Positions 1 through 8,422 of a stretch of 64,000 nt of DNA are shown one piece after another; position 1 is the first letter of the stretch, and each line of letters starts with the position of its first letter. Below the pieces are notes generated by a model. That model saw only the letters and a program-made list of their open reading frames with translations. It searched no databases and was not told the origin of the DNA. Source of the DNA: Candidatus Gastranaerophilales bacterium (GTDB taxonomy: Bacteria; Cyanobacteriota; Vampirovibrionia; Gastranaerophilales; Gastranaerophilaceae); assembly GCA_944323935.1 (NCBI GenBank), contig CALUUJ010000009.1:22724-86723 (forward strand). Reading direction: 5' to 3'. The position numbers were made by a program, and so were the translations under genes.

Positions 1-538
1 GATTACCGCCTACGATTGTATTTTTCTTTATATCTTTTGTTACAACCGCACCAGCTGCTATTATTGCTCCATCTTCTATTTTGACTCCGGGAAGAATTGT
101 TGAGTTTGCACCAATCCAAACATCATTACCTATTTTTACTTTCTTTGGTATTATAGATGCTCTTAGTTTTGGATTTTGGTTGTGGTTTAAAGTTGCAATT
201 ACTACATTGTGCCCGATTAATACATTGTTACCTATTTCAATTCCGCCTTGATCTTGAAAATGACAGCAAGAATTAATGAAAACATTCTTCCCAATTTTTA
301 TATTTTTTCCGCAATCAGTATAAAAAGGCGGAAATAAACGAAAAGTTCTATCAATTGGTTTATTAATTAAGTTAAAAAATAATTCTTGTACTTTTTCAGG
401 AGGATTATATTTATTGTTTAATTCATCTGATAGTCTCCTTGCTTCTTCGGCTAAATATGTCATATAAATATGTATATCAGACTTTGCGGTTACTTCTTTC
501 CCGCTGTTTAAATATGTTAGAAATTCATTTAAATCCAT
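1..538 (-). CDS. Sugar O-acetyltransferase (Maa/LacA/NodL type), 3' end outside window
   Basis: Acetyl-CoA-dependent O-acetyltransferase of the maltose/galactoside acetyltransferase family, cytoplasmic. The visible 179 residues begin with the short helical Maa-type segment (about 1-60) and continue as a left-handed beta-helix of hexapeptide repeats ([24 protein letters not shown], then ILPGVKI and AIIAAGAVV). The NHN in the middle of the repeats is the expected catalytic histidine region. The frame is open to the left window edge, so only the last few residues of a roughly 185-200 aa protein are missing. The ATG at 538 has a good AGAGGTAA Shine-Dalgarno and lies 8 nt downstream of the CMD-cupin gene, so the two are probably cotranscribed. 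The true sugar or aglycone acceptor cannot be read from sequence. Confidence 0.9.
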   Translation of the reverse strand, partial: MDLNEFLTYLNSGKEVTAKSDIHIYMTYLAEEARRLSDELNNKYNPPEKVQELFFNLINKPIDRTFRLFPPFYTDCGKNIKIGKNVFINSCCHFQDQGGIEIGNNVLIGHNVVIATLNHNQNPKLRASIIPKKVKIGNDVWIGANSTILPGVKIEDGAIIAAGAVVTKDIKKNTIVGGN

Positions 539-546
539 ATTTACCT

Positions 547-1788
547 CTATTTGTATTCATTATCTTTTACAGGTTCTAGCCAAGTTGTTTGATTATTTGG
601 AATGTTTGTTTCTATTGAAATATGTGCAAAATCACTGTTTGGTGCAGCTCCGTGCCAATGAACTACATTTATTGGAATTTTTACAACATCACCTTGTTTT
701 AGGATTTGGATAGGTTTTCCTTTTTCCTGATATCTGCCTTCCCCTGCTGTTACTAAAAGTATTTGTCCTCCTGAGTGTTTATGCCAATTTGTTCTGCTTC
801 CTTTGTTGAACGTTACATTTCCTATTGATGAATTCCATATTTCATCTTTTTCTACAAGCATATTAAGATATGTTATACCTGTAAAAAATTGATTGTATGG
901 ATTTATTTCTCCTTTTTTGAACGGTTGATTTAATTCTTCTTTTTCATTATCTTGTAAAAGTTTAAGTGCTTTTATTGCATTTGGGAAACCGGTGTATGGC
1001 ATACATTGAATTATGACGGCAGCTTGTTTTTCTTTTGAATTTCCTATTTTTAAATTTCCTTGAATATGACTTTTTAAAGTATCAGTGTTTCCTGTTGTTG
1101 TTAATATAGCAAGAACAAGTAATTCTCTTGTCTTTATATCAAGTCCTTTTCTTGTGTAAAAATCGCCAAAGCAAACTTCTGTAAGTAAATTACTGACATC
1201 TTTTCCCATTTTGTTTGGAACAAAGCTAAGTGCAGTTTCTATTTCATCTCCATATATTGGATTTTGTATATTCTTACCTAAATTGTATCTGTTTGCTTCA
1301 TCAGTTGTGGCTGCACTTTCAAGAGGTAAATTAATTCCCTTTTCTGTAAATACTTTGTTCATAACATCAATAGCATTAAGAGTTTTTGGAAAACCTATGA
1401 ATGGTGCACATTGATAAATTATTTCTCTTACTTCTAATGGAGTTGCCCCTGTATTTAAAAGAGCATTTATATGTGCTTTTAATTGCGGAAGTGTTTGCTG
1501 CACTGTAAGTGATGTTACAGTTACCATTTCTCTTGTTTTATTATCCAAGTTTCCTATTGTAAAAATGTCACCGAAAATATATTTTTGCAAAATAATCATC
1601 ATCTCTGGATCTGAACCAATATTTGGATTCCAATTAGACATAAATAAACTTTCGAAATTCTTTTTACAAACTTCTTCTCTTGATTTTTCTTGCATAGTTA
1701 TTGTTTTCCTTTCTATTGAAAGTGATTCTTGATATGTAAATTGAAACAAAAATAAAAAAATTAGAATTGAAAATATTTTTTTATACAT
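547..1788 (-). CDS. Exported double carboxymuconolactone-decarboxylase-like protein with C-terminal cupin
   Basis: 413 aa. Residues 1-20 form a hydrophobic signal peptide. Two CMD/AhpD-like helical domains follow (about 60-150 and 195-280), each with the family pattern around QCxPxxGFP (C127 and C262) rather than the AhpD CxxC pair. A cupin barrel follows (about 320-395) with metal-site histidines H336, H338 and H377 in the WHxHxGGQ context. CMD-CMD-cupin proteins are commonly annotated as carboxymuconolactone decarboxylases, but the substrate is unknown and a peroxidase or lactone role is equally possible. Start ATG 1788 has a GAGGTG ribosome site. It is transcribed away from the LysR gene, the usual arrangement for a LysR target, and is followed by the acetyltransferase. 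The signal peptide is the odd part, since these enzymes are usually cytoplasmic. Confidence 0.85.
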   Translation of the reverse strand: MYKKIFSILIFLFLFQFTYQESLSIERKTITMQEKSREEVCKKNFESLFMSNWNPNIGSDPEMMIILQKYIFGDIFTIGNLDNKTREMVTVTSLTVQQTLPQLKAHINALLNTGATPLEVREIIYQCAPFIGFPKTLNAIDVMNKVFTEKGINLPLESAATTDEANRYNLGKNIQNPIYGDEIETALSFVPNKMGKDVSNLLTEVCFGDFYTRKGLDIKTRELLVLAILTTTGNTDTLKSHIQGNLKIGNSKEKQAAVIIQCMPYTGFPNAIKALKLLQDNEKEELNQPFKKGEINPYNQFFTGITYLNMLVEKDEIWNSSIGNVTFNKGSRTNWHKHSGGQILLVTAGEGRYQEKGKPIQILKQGDVVKIPINVVHWHGAAPNSDFAHISIETNIPNNQTTWLEPVKDNEYK

Positions 1789-1823
1789 AAAAACACCTCA
1801 TTTTTGTATTTTTATTATTTACC

Positions 1824-1839
1824 CTATTTTATTAAATAG
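1824..1839. promoter_or_regulatory. Dyad symmetry in the LysR/CMD intergenic region
   Basis: CTATTT-TATT-AAATAG is a perfect 6-bp inverted repeat with a 4-nt centre between the divergent genes. It may be a second regulator contact site, but it is AT-rich and could occur by chance. Confidence 0.3.
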
Positions 1840-1865
1840 CAAATACCTATATTGTATAGTTATGT

Positions 1866-1898
1866 ATGCTTGACGAGCATATATTAAAAAGTTAAAAT
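1866..1898 (+). promoter_or_regulatory. LysR-gene promoter overlapped by a T-N11-A operator
   Basis: TTGACG (1870-1875) is followed after 17 bp by TAAAAT (1893-1898), a good sigma-70-type promoter for the regulator. The palindrome ATGCT-TGACG-AGCAT (1866-1880) covers the -35 and fits the LysR-family T-N11-A box (T1867, A1879), as expected for autorepression plus divergent activation. The -10 lies 6 nt before the ATG at 1905, which places the transcript start on the start codon. Confidence 0.6.
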
Positions 1899-1904
1899 TA
1901 TTTT

Positions 1905-2795
1905 ATGGAAATAAGAGTTTTAAAATATTTTCTTGCGGTAGCTCAAGAAGAAAGCATTTCAAAAGCAGCTGAGGTATTGAATATAACTCAACCAACTTTG
2001 TCAAGACAATTAATGGATCTTGAAAATGAATTAAAAACAAAACTTATGGTTAGAGGTAAAAGAAATAAAAAAATTACACTTACAGATGATGGAAAACTTC
2101 TAAAAGCAAGAGCACTAGAAATTGTTGAATTGACCAATAAAACAGAGTCTGAATTTTTATTTGATGAAAAGAATTTGGCAGGAGATATATACATTGGCGG
2201 CGGCGAAACTGAAGCAATGCGTATAATTGCAAGAACAGTTAAAAAATCATCTGAAATATATCCGAATATTAAATATCATCTTTATAGCGGAAATGGCGAA
2301 GATGTAAGAGAGAAACTTGAGAAAGGACTTTTAGATTTTGGAATATTTATTGAGCCGATTGATAAAAAAGAGTATGGTTTTATTCAATTGAATGAAAAAG
2401 ACAGATGGGGACTTTTAATGAGAAATGATTCTTTTTTATCTGGTAAGGAATATATTGAACCAGAGGATATGAAAAATATACCTATATTCACATCCAGACA
2501 ATATTTAGTCAAAAACTTAATTTCCGGTTGGCTTGGATTTGATTTTGAAAAGCTAAATATTATTGGTTCGTATAATTTGCTGTTTAATGCATCCATCATG
2601 GTGGAAGAAGGTTTGGGCTATGCTTTATGTATTGATAGATTGATTAATTTAACCGGAAATTCTAAACTTTGTTTTAAACCATTAAAACCATCACTTGAAG
2701 CTGGTATTCTTATTGCATGGAAAAAAAATCACCCAATTTCAAAATGTGCAAAAATATTTTTGGAAAGATTATATGAAGTAAATAATTTAAAATAA
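1905..2795 (+). CDS. LysR-family transcriptional regulator
   Basis: 296 aa. The N-terminal winged helix-turn-helix (about 1-60) has the LysR signature (FLAVAQEESISKAAEVLN, then QPTLSRQ). The remainder is the two-lobed periplasmic-binding-protein-like effector domain. Length and domain order are normal for the family. It is divergent from the CMD-cupin/acetyltransferase pair, which is its most likely target; the ligand is unknown. The ATG at 1905 is the canonical LysR start (MEIRVLKYFLAVA), yet nothing like a Shine-Dalgarno precedes it. Instead a -10-like hexamer sits 6 nt upstream, so the mRNA may be leaderless. A hairpin terminator follows the stop. Confidence 0.93.
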   Translation: MEIRVLKYFLAVAQEESISKAAEVLNITQPTLSRQLMDLENELKTKLMVRGKRNKKITLTDDGKLLKARALEIVELTNKTESEFLFDEKNLAGDIYIGGGETEAMRIIARTVKKSSEIYPNIKYHLYSGNGEDVREKLEKGLLDFGIFIEPIDKKEYGFIQLNEKDRWGLLMRNDSFLSGKEYIEPEDMKNIPIFTSRQYLVKNLISGWLGFDFEKLNIIGSYNLLFNASIMVEEGLGYALCIDRLINLTGNSKLCFKPLKPSLEAGILIAWKKNHPISKCAKIFLERLYEVNNLK

Positions 2796-2810
2796 AGTAA
2801 TTATATTAAA

Positions 2811-2840
2811 AAAACTGACTATATTAATAGTCAGTCTTTA
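2811..2840. terminator. Bidirectional intrinsic terminator
   Basis: A 9-bp stem (ACTGACTAT, 2814-2822; ATAGTCAGT, 2827-2835) with an ATTA loop, flanked by A-run and TTT. It lies between the convergent LysR gene and the 204-aa gene and can serve both. Confidence 0.75.
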
Positions 2841-2864
2841 ATTTTAAAATATTTTTATAATTTT

Positions 2865-3479
2865 CTATGCAAGTGCATCTACAATTTCAGAAACAATACC
2901 TACATTTTTTAGTGCATTTTTATATGCATTAACATTTTTTTGAGCTATATCAGAAACACCATCATTATTTCCATCAACTGAAATTACTTCTGGTGCAACA
3001 GCCGCAACTGCAGTTAAACCGGCAGCATTAGTTATAAGATTTTCCGCCCCAGATTTATCTCTTAATTTTATATAATTTTTTCTTAAGAAACTTTCTGCTT
3101 TAGATACCTTGTCACCAACAAATTGTGTATATTTCCCACCTTTTTGTAACTTAGCACCTTTTGCAACATCATCTGAAAAATCTCTTACAACATTAGCACC
3201 TTTTCTGACAGCCGAGCCTAATTTAGTTGTTATACTTGGGAATGCTGTCATTAGCTTTGAAGCAGCACATTTACCTAAAATAAACATAGTTAATATTGCA
3301 CCGGCAATAGAAACACAAATAGCGGCCGGTGATTTATGTTCAGGCTCTTCTGTTTTTTGGAAGCTGTCATTTAACTCTTTTGTCAATGCCATCATATGCT
3401 CAACATCTTCAACTTGGTATTCTTTACCAAAAGATGCTTTCTCTTTTATTTGTGAAGCTGGAATTGCAGAAATATTCAT
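2865..3479 (-). CDS. Hypothetical protein with Ca-loop-like motif, paralogue of the next gene
   Basis: 204 aa, no recognised family. It opens with ISAIPASQIKEKASFG, a short tag almost identical in layout to the neighbouring gene at 3644-4264. A hydrophobic stretch follows (about 68-92, SIAGAILTMFILGK). The C-terminal part has a second apolar stretch (AAGLTAVAAVAP) and then DGNNDGVSDIAQ, whose D-x-N-x-D-G-x-x-D spacing resembles thrombospondin-3/dockerin calcium loops. No signal peptide is seen. Start ATG 3479 has a GGTAA ribosome site. Tag, apolar segment and C-terminus are shared with the paralogue, while the middle has diverged. Membrane association and calcium binding are inferences; function is unknown. 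Confidence 0.8.
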   Translation of the reverse strand: MNISAIPASQIKEKASFGKEYQVEDVEHMMALTKELNDSFQKTEEPEHKSPAAICVSIAGAILTMFILGKCAASKLMTAFPSITTKLGSAVRKGANVVRDFSDDVAKGAKLQKGGKYTQFVGDKVSKAESFLRKNYIKLRDKSGAENLITNAAGLTAVAAVAPEVISVDGNNDGVSDIAQKNVNAYKNALKNVGIVSEIVDALA

Positions 3480-3596
3480 ATTATTACCTTTTACCTTTCG
3501 TAATTGGAGCTTTATACCTCATATAATGCAATCAATATTTTATTTTGCCTGTTTTAAACAGTTTATTAATAAAAATTAACATATTTTTGCACACAA

Positions 3597-3625
3597 AAAA
3601 GAGAACTATAAAATAGTTCTCTTTT
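3597..3625. terminator. Intrinsic terminator downstream of the 206-aa gene
   Basis: A 13-bp perfect stem (3597-3609 with 3613-3625) around GAGAACTAT with a 3-nt loop. The T-run reads on the minus strand, so it ends the 3644-4264 transcript and makes the two paralogues separate transcription units. Confidence 0.8.
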
Positions 3626-3643
3626 AAAAAATTTAATATAATA

Positions 3644-4264
3644 TTATGATAATGCACCAACTATATCTGCAAAAATTTCAGCTTTTTTAAATGCACTGGC
3701 ATAAGCATTAATGTTATTTTGAGCTATATCCGCAACTCCATCTTTATTCCCGTCTGCTGTTGTAATAGCAGGAACTAATGTTGAAGCAGCCAAAACACCT
3801 GCAGCAGTTGTAAATGATTTTTCTGGATTTTTCATTACTACAGCTTTAGCACTATTGAATGCTTTGCCAACAGTATTAGATAAAATTGTTGATACTTTTT
3901 CATTCTTTGGTAATTTTGCAACTTGCTCAGAAATTACAGAAACTGCCTTTTTGCCTGTATTTAAAATATTTTCTTTTGCAGAAGCCGGAACTTTTTTGGT
4001 AAGTGCAACTAAACCCTTACCGGCACCTTTACCTAAAGCAAACATTGTTGCACAAGCACCTAAAACAGAAATAGTTGTTTGTATAGGGTTTTTATTTGTA
4101 ACTTTTTCTTCATCACAATCGCCGTTGCAACGAGTACCGCTTGCGAATGAATCATTTAATTGTTTTGATAATTCAAGAACCTTCTGAGCCTCATCAACAC
4201 CTTGAGCAGAGCCAAAAGAAGCTTGAGGTTTTATTGGTGTACAATTAATTGCAGAAATACTCAT
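3644..4264 (-). CDS. Hypothetical protein with Ca-loop-like motif, paralogue of the previous gene
   Basis: 206 aa, tandem paralogue of 2865-3479. Shared features in order: N-terminal ISAI-x5-IK-x2-ASFG tag; an apolar segment near residues 60-85 (ISVLGACATMFALGKG); a second apolar stretch (TAAGVLAASTLVP); then DGNKDGVADIAQ followed by NINAY and a hydrophobic end (DIVGALS). Between tag and membrane-like segment is a two-Cys patch (CNGDCDEE) absent from the paralogue. ATG 4264 has an AAAGGT ribosome site, and a strong terminator separates it from its sibling. Seen: duplication with conserved ends. Inferred: a calcium-stabilised C-terminal motif and membrane proximity. No function is assigned. 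Confidence 0.8.
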   Translation of the reverse strand: MSISAINCTPIKPQASFGSAQGVDEAQKVLELSKQLNDSFASGTRCNGDCDEEKVTNKNPIQTTISVLGACATMFALGKGAGKGLVALTKKVPASAKENILNTGKKAVSVISEQVAKLPKNEKVSTILSNTVGKAFNSAKAVVMKNPEKSFTTAAGVLAASTLVPAITTADGNKDGVADIAQNNINAYASAFKKAEIFADIVGALS

Positions 4265-4414
4265 GACTTTACCTTTCTTACATATTATAATTCTACAATA
4301 ATTAAATAAATCAATGTTAATTTTTGCTTTTTTAAGACTTTTTATTAAGAAAAATTTACAATAAAAATAAAAAATTAATATATTATTAATCTTTATTCAA
4401 AAAAAAAGTTTATA

Positions 4415-4423
4415 TGATAAAAT
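4415..4423 (+). promoter_or_regulatory. Extended -10 promoter of secA-waaA
   Basis: TGATAAAAT (TGn plus -10 TAAAAT at 4418-4423) lies 35 nt before the secA start. The identical 9-mer precedes lysA (59550-59558). Confidence 0.5.
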
Positions 4424-4458
4424 TCTCATAAATACAATATTATCGGAGATTAGGGAGA

Positions 4459-7155
4459 ATGATTGATCTACTTCTAAAATTATTGGGCGATCCAAATAAT
4501 AAAAAAATAAAAAAAATGATGCCTGTTATTGAACATATAAATGCGTTGGAGCCTGAATTTGCAAAACTTTCTGATGAAGAATTAAAAAATAAAACAATTG
4601 AATTTAAAAATATACTAGCAAACAGACAAAAATCAAATGATATAAAAAAAGACAGAGAAATAGAAAAGCAAGTTTTAGATTCTATTTTACCTGAAGCTTT
4701 TGCTACAGTTAGAGAAGCAGGCAAACGCGTTCTTAATATGAGACACTTTGATGTTCAACTTTTAGGCGGTATTTTCTTGCATGAAGGACAAATTGCAGAA
4801 ATGAGAACAGGTGAAGGTAAAACGCTTGTTGCAACTCTTCCAGCATATTTAAATGCTTTGACAGGCAAAGGAGTTCATATTGTAACTGTTAATGACTACT
4901 TAGCACAAAGAGATAGTGAATGGATGGGAAAGATATTCAAGTTTCTTGGCTTAAGTGTAGGTGTTATTTTATCAGGAATGAATGACTACGAAAGTTTTCA
5001 TTTAAAGAAAAAAGCTTATGAATGTGATATAACATACGGAACAAATAATGAATTCGGATTTGACTATCTTCGAGATAATATGGCAACATCAGTTGAACAA
5101 AGAGTTCAAAGACCGTATAATTACGCAATAATAGATGAAGTTGACAGTATACTTATCGATGAAGCAAGAACACCTTTAATAATCAGCGGAAGACTTGATA
5201 AATCAGCAGAATTATACAGAACTATGGCAGCTGTTGCACCACAATTATCAAAAGGTAAACACTACGAAGTCGATGAAAAAAACAAAAATGTTATTTTGAC
5301 AGAAGATGGGATTGATAAAGCTCAAGAAATACTTGAAATAAAAGATTTATTTGACATTAACAACCAATACGCACATCATCTTTTGCAAGCATTAAAAGCA
5401 AAAGAACTTTTCCATTTAAATACTGACTATGTAATTAAAAATGGAGAAGTCATTATAGTTGATGAATTTACCGGTCGTTTAATGGAAGGAAGACGATGGT
5501 CTGACGGGCTTCACCAAGCTGTTGAAGCAAAAGAAGGCGTAAAAATCCAAGATGAAACACAAACTCTTGCAAGTATTACTTTCCAAAATTTATTCAGACT
5601 ATATCCGAAATTAGCCGGTATGACAGGTACTGCTATGACTGAAGAAGCTGAATTTGGCAAAATTTACAATCTTGAAGTTACACAAATTCCTACAAATAAG
5701 CCTGATATTAGAATAAATTTACCTGATATCATATATAAAACAGAAAGAATAAAATATCTTGCAGTTGTTGATGAAATAATAAAAATGAACAAAACTGGAA
5801 GACCTGTTTTAGTTGGTACAATCAGTATTGAGAAATCTGAACTTGTTTCGGATTTATTGAAAAAACGAGGTATAAAACACAACATATTAAATGCTAAGCA
5901 CCACGAAAAAGAAGCCTATATTATAGCTCAAGCGGGTCGTTATGGTGCTGTTACAATAGCAACAAATATGGCAGGTAGAGGTACTGACATATTACTTGGC
6001 GGTAACCCGGAGTATCTTGCAAAAGAAGAACTTGTAAAAAAAGGTATTACACCTGAAAATACGCCAAATTATGAACAAATAAAAAATGAAATTCTTGAAA
6101 GAACAAAAAAAATAACAGAAGATGAACATGTAAAAGTTGTTGAAGCTGGCGGGTTACATGTTATTGGTACAGAAAGACATGAATCAAGACGTATTGATAA
6201 CCAATTAAGAGGTCGTGCAGCAAGACAAGGTGACCCTGGTTCTACAAGATTTTTCTTATCTCTGGAAGATAGCTTAATGAGAATTTTTGGCGGACAACAA
6301 ATAATGGCGCTTATGAATACGCTTAACATTGAAGAAGATATGGCTATTGAAAACAGGCTTATTACAAGACAAATTGAAAGTAATCAAAAGAAAGTTGAAA
6401 CTTTCCACTTTGATGCAAGAAAGAGTGTACTTGAATATGATGATGTTATGAATTTACAACGTGAGAAATTTTATGCGCAAAGAAATAGAGTTCTTGAAGA
6501 AAATGACTTAAGAGAAGATATTATCTATATGATAGAAAGAGAAGTGGATAGACTGCTTAAAACATATATTGCCCCGGGAATGAATCCTGATGAATATATT
6601 TATGAAGATTTAGTTTCTCTTACAAAAGAAATTCATTCCGAAATTCCACAATTATCTTTCATTGAAGTCAAAGATATTCAAGGACTCAAGTACGAAAATG
6701 TTTATGCAAAAATAAGGGATTTTGCACTTGATGCATATAAAGAGCATGAAACAAAAACTGTTGAATTTTATAATACTGTTGCTGAACAATATAATCTAAA
6801 TCACAAAAAAGAAGAACCTTTTTCATCTGACAACGTAATGAGACAACTGGAAAAAGATTTATTATTAAGAGTTGTTGATAACAGATGGATTGATCATTTA
6901 CATAACATTGATATGCTCCGTGATGGTATAGGTTTAAGAGCATACGGGCAGAAGAATCCATTACTTGAATACAAAAAAGAAGCTTATGATTTATTTAATA
7001 ACATGATGTATGACATTCAAAGTGAAACAGTAAAACACTTATTCAGAACAAAGTTCGGAATACAAATAGTTACACCTGAACAATATGGTATGCCGGAAGG
7101 ATTTGATAATCCCGAACAAACAATAATGATGGATAACAAGGACGAAGATAAATAA
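4459..7155 (+). CDS. secA: Preprotein translocase ATPase SecA
   Basis: 898 aa, the motor of the general secretion pathway; it drives unfolded preproteins through SecYEG at the inner membrane. The N-terminal DEAD-like motor has Walker A MRTGEGKT (115-122), the VNDYLAQRD segment and DEVDSILIDEA. The preprotein cross-linking domain, second motor domain (GRGTDI, then RGRAARQGDPG) and helical scaffold follow in order. The C-terminus ends at MMDNKDEDK and lacks the CxCxxxxxCH zinc tail found in many SecA proteins, so any SecB-like partner contact must differ. ATG 4459 is chosen for the standard N-terminus; GGAG at 4445-4448 gives 10-nt spacing. The stop is 1 nt from waaA, so the two are cotranscribed. 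Confidence 0.98.
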   Translation: MIDLLLKLLGDPNNKKIKKMMPVIEHINALEPEFAKLSDEELKNKTIEFKNILANRQKSNDIKKDREIEKQVLDSILPEAFATVREAGKRVLNMRHFDVQLLGGIFLHEGQIAEMRTGEGKTLVATLPAYLNALTGKGVHIVTVNDYLAQRDSEWMGKIFKFLGLSVGVILSGMNDYESFHLKKKAYECDITYGTNNEFGFDYLRDNMATSVEQRVQRPYNYAIIDEVDSILIDEARTPLIISGRLDKSAELYRTMAAVAPQLSKGKHYEVDEKNKNVILTEDGIDKAQEILEIKDLFDINNQYAHHLLQALKAKELFHLNTDYVIKNGEVIIVDEFTGRLMEGRRWSDGLHQAVEAKEGVKIQDETQTLASITFQNLFRLYPKLAGMTGTAMTEEAEFGKIYNLEVTQIPTNKPDIRINLPDIIYKTERIKYLAVVDEIIKMNKTGRPVLVGTISIEKSELVSDLLKKRGIKHNILNAKHHEKEAYIIAQAGRYGAVTIATNMAGRGTDILLGGNPEYLAKEELVKKGITPENTPNYEQIKNEILERTKKITEDEHVKVVEAGGLHVIGTERHESRRIDNQLRGRAARQGDPGSTRFFLSLEDSLMRIFGGQQIMALMNTLNIEEDMAIENRLITRQIESNQKKVETFHFDARKSVLEYDDVMNLQREKFYAQRNRVLEENDLREDIIYMIEREVDRLLKTYIAPGMNPDEYIYEDLVSLTKEIHSEIPQLSFIEVKDIQGLKYENVYAKIRDFALDAYKEHETKTVEFYNTVAEQYNLNHKKEEPFSSDNVMRQLEKDLLLRVVDNRWIDHLHNIDMLRDGIGLRAYGQKNPLLEYKKEAYDLFNNMMYDIQSETVKHLFRTKFGIQIVTPEQYGMPEGFDNPEQTIMMDNKDEDK

Positions 7156-7156
7156 A

Positions 7157-8410
7157 ATGATAATTCTGTATAATATTGTTTTAATTCTTTTAACAATAAT
7201 ATTTATCCCGCTTATAATAATAGCATTTATAATACAACCTAAGTTTAGAGCCGGTTTTTTTGAGAAAATTGGATTTTATTCTTTTAAAATAAATAAACGT
7301 AATAATACAACGATTTTCCACGCAGTATCTGTAGGCGAAACAAATGCTATAAAAGATTTAGTAACAGAATATAGAAAAAAACATCCAGATGAAATTATTG
7401 TAATAACAACAACTACAAAAACAGGTCAAGAAATTGCACAAAAAGTATTTAAAAATATAGCTGATAAAATTACTTACTTTCCATATGATTTCTTTTTTAG
7501 CGTATTATCATTTTTTAATACTTTTAAACCGCAAAAAATAATTATTGCAGAAACAGAAATTTGGCCTTGTTTTATATCCATAGCTAAATTAAAAGGAATA
7601 AATGTATATTGTGTAAACGGCAGAATTTCACCACATTCATATGATGGTTATAAAAAAATCAAATTATTTTTATCTCCAATTTTAAACAAATATACTAAAA
7701 TCTTTATGCAATCAAATGACGACGCAAAAAGAATTATAAATATCGGAGCAAAAGATGACAAAGTGGAAGTTATGGGAAATTTGAAATTTGATATAACACC
7801 CAATTTAACTCCAAATGAAATTCAAAAATTTGAAAATGAGTTAAAAACTATAAATTATCGTGTTCTTATAGCTGCAAGTACGCATAATCCTGAAGATTCA
7901 ATTGTTTTAAATGCTTTTAAAGAATTGAAAAAAGAATTTACTGATTCAAAATTATTAATTGCTCCAAGACACCCTCAAAGATATGAAGAAGTAATTAAAC
8001 TTTTAAATGAATCAGGACTAAAATGGGGAAAGCGTTCAAATAACGACAGTTTTATCGATAATGAAATAATCTTGCTAGATACAATGGGTGAGTTATCAAA
8101 ATTATTTTCAATATGTTATGTTGCTTATATTGGAGGAAGTTTCTCTGGCACAGGAGGTCATAATCCTCTTGAAGCAACAATATGGAATAAACCTGTAATT
8201 TCAGGTCCATCTACTTTTAATTTCAAAGATGTATATAAAATTCTTGCTGATAAAAAATGCGCAAAAATAGTAAATGATGAAACAGAACTTATTAATAGTC
8301 TGACGAACTTATACAATAATCCAAATGAATACAGTGAATTCTGCAAAAATGCAAAATCAGTTTTTGATGAAAATAAAGGTGCAATAAACTACGTTCTTGA
8401 AAGAATTTAA
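7157..8410 (+). CDS. waaA: 3-deoxy-D-manno-octulosonic acid (Kdo) transferase
   Basis: 417 aa. A membrane-anchored GT-B glycosyltransferase that adds Kdo from CMP-Kdo to lipid A precursor at the cytoplasmic face of the inner membrane. Visible marks: an N-terminal hydrophobic anchor (1-30), then HAVSVGE, AETEIWP with the catalytic glutamate, GSFSGTGGHNPLEA and NKPVISGP in the CMP-binding half. Length matches the family (about 420). It begins 1 nt after secA, so translation is coupled. CMP-Kdo would come from kdsB in this window. Whether one or two Kdo residues are added cannot be told. The gene is strong evidence for a lipopolysaccharide-bearing outer membrane. Confidence 0.95.
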   Translation: MIILYNIVLILLTIIFIPLIIIAFIIQPKFRAGFFEKIGFYSFKINKRNNTTIFHAVSVGETNAIKDLVTEYRKKHPDEIIVITTTTKTGQEIAQKVFKNIADKITYFPYDFFFSVLSFFNTFKPQKIIIAETEIWPCFISIAKLKGINVYCVNGRISPHSYDGYKKIKLFLSPILNKYTKIFMQSNDDAKRIINIGAKDDKVEVMGNLKFDITPNLTPNEIQKFENELKTINYRVLIAASTHNPEDSIVLNAFKELKKEFTDSKLLIAPRHPQRYEEVIKLLNESGLKWGKRSNNDSFIDNEIILLDTMGELSKLFSICYVAYIGGSFSGTGGHNPLEATIWNKPVISGPSTFNFKDVYKILADKKCAKIVNDETELINSLTNLYNNPNEYSEFCKNAKSVFDENKGAINYVLERI

Positions 8411-8422
8411 TATTTATATAAT

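Noticed and set aside
3109..3579. 156-aa plus-strand frame opposite the Ca-loop gene
   Set aside because: Shadow of the minus-strand paralogue; composition and lack of SD do not support a gene.
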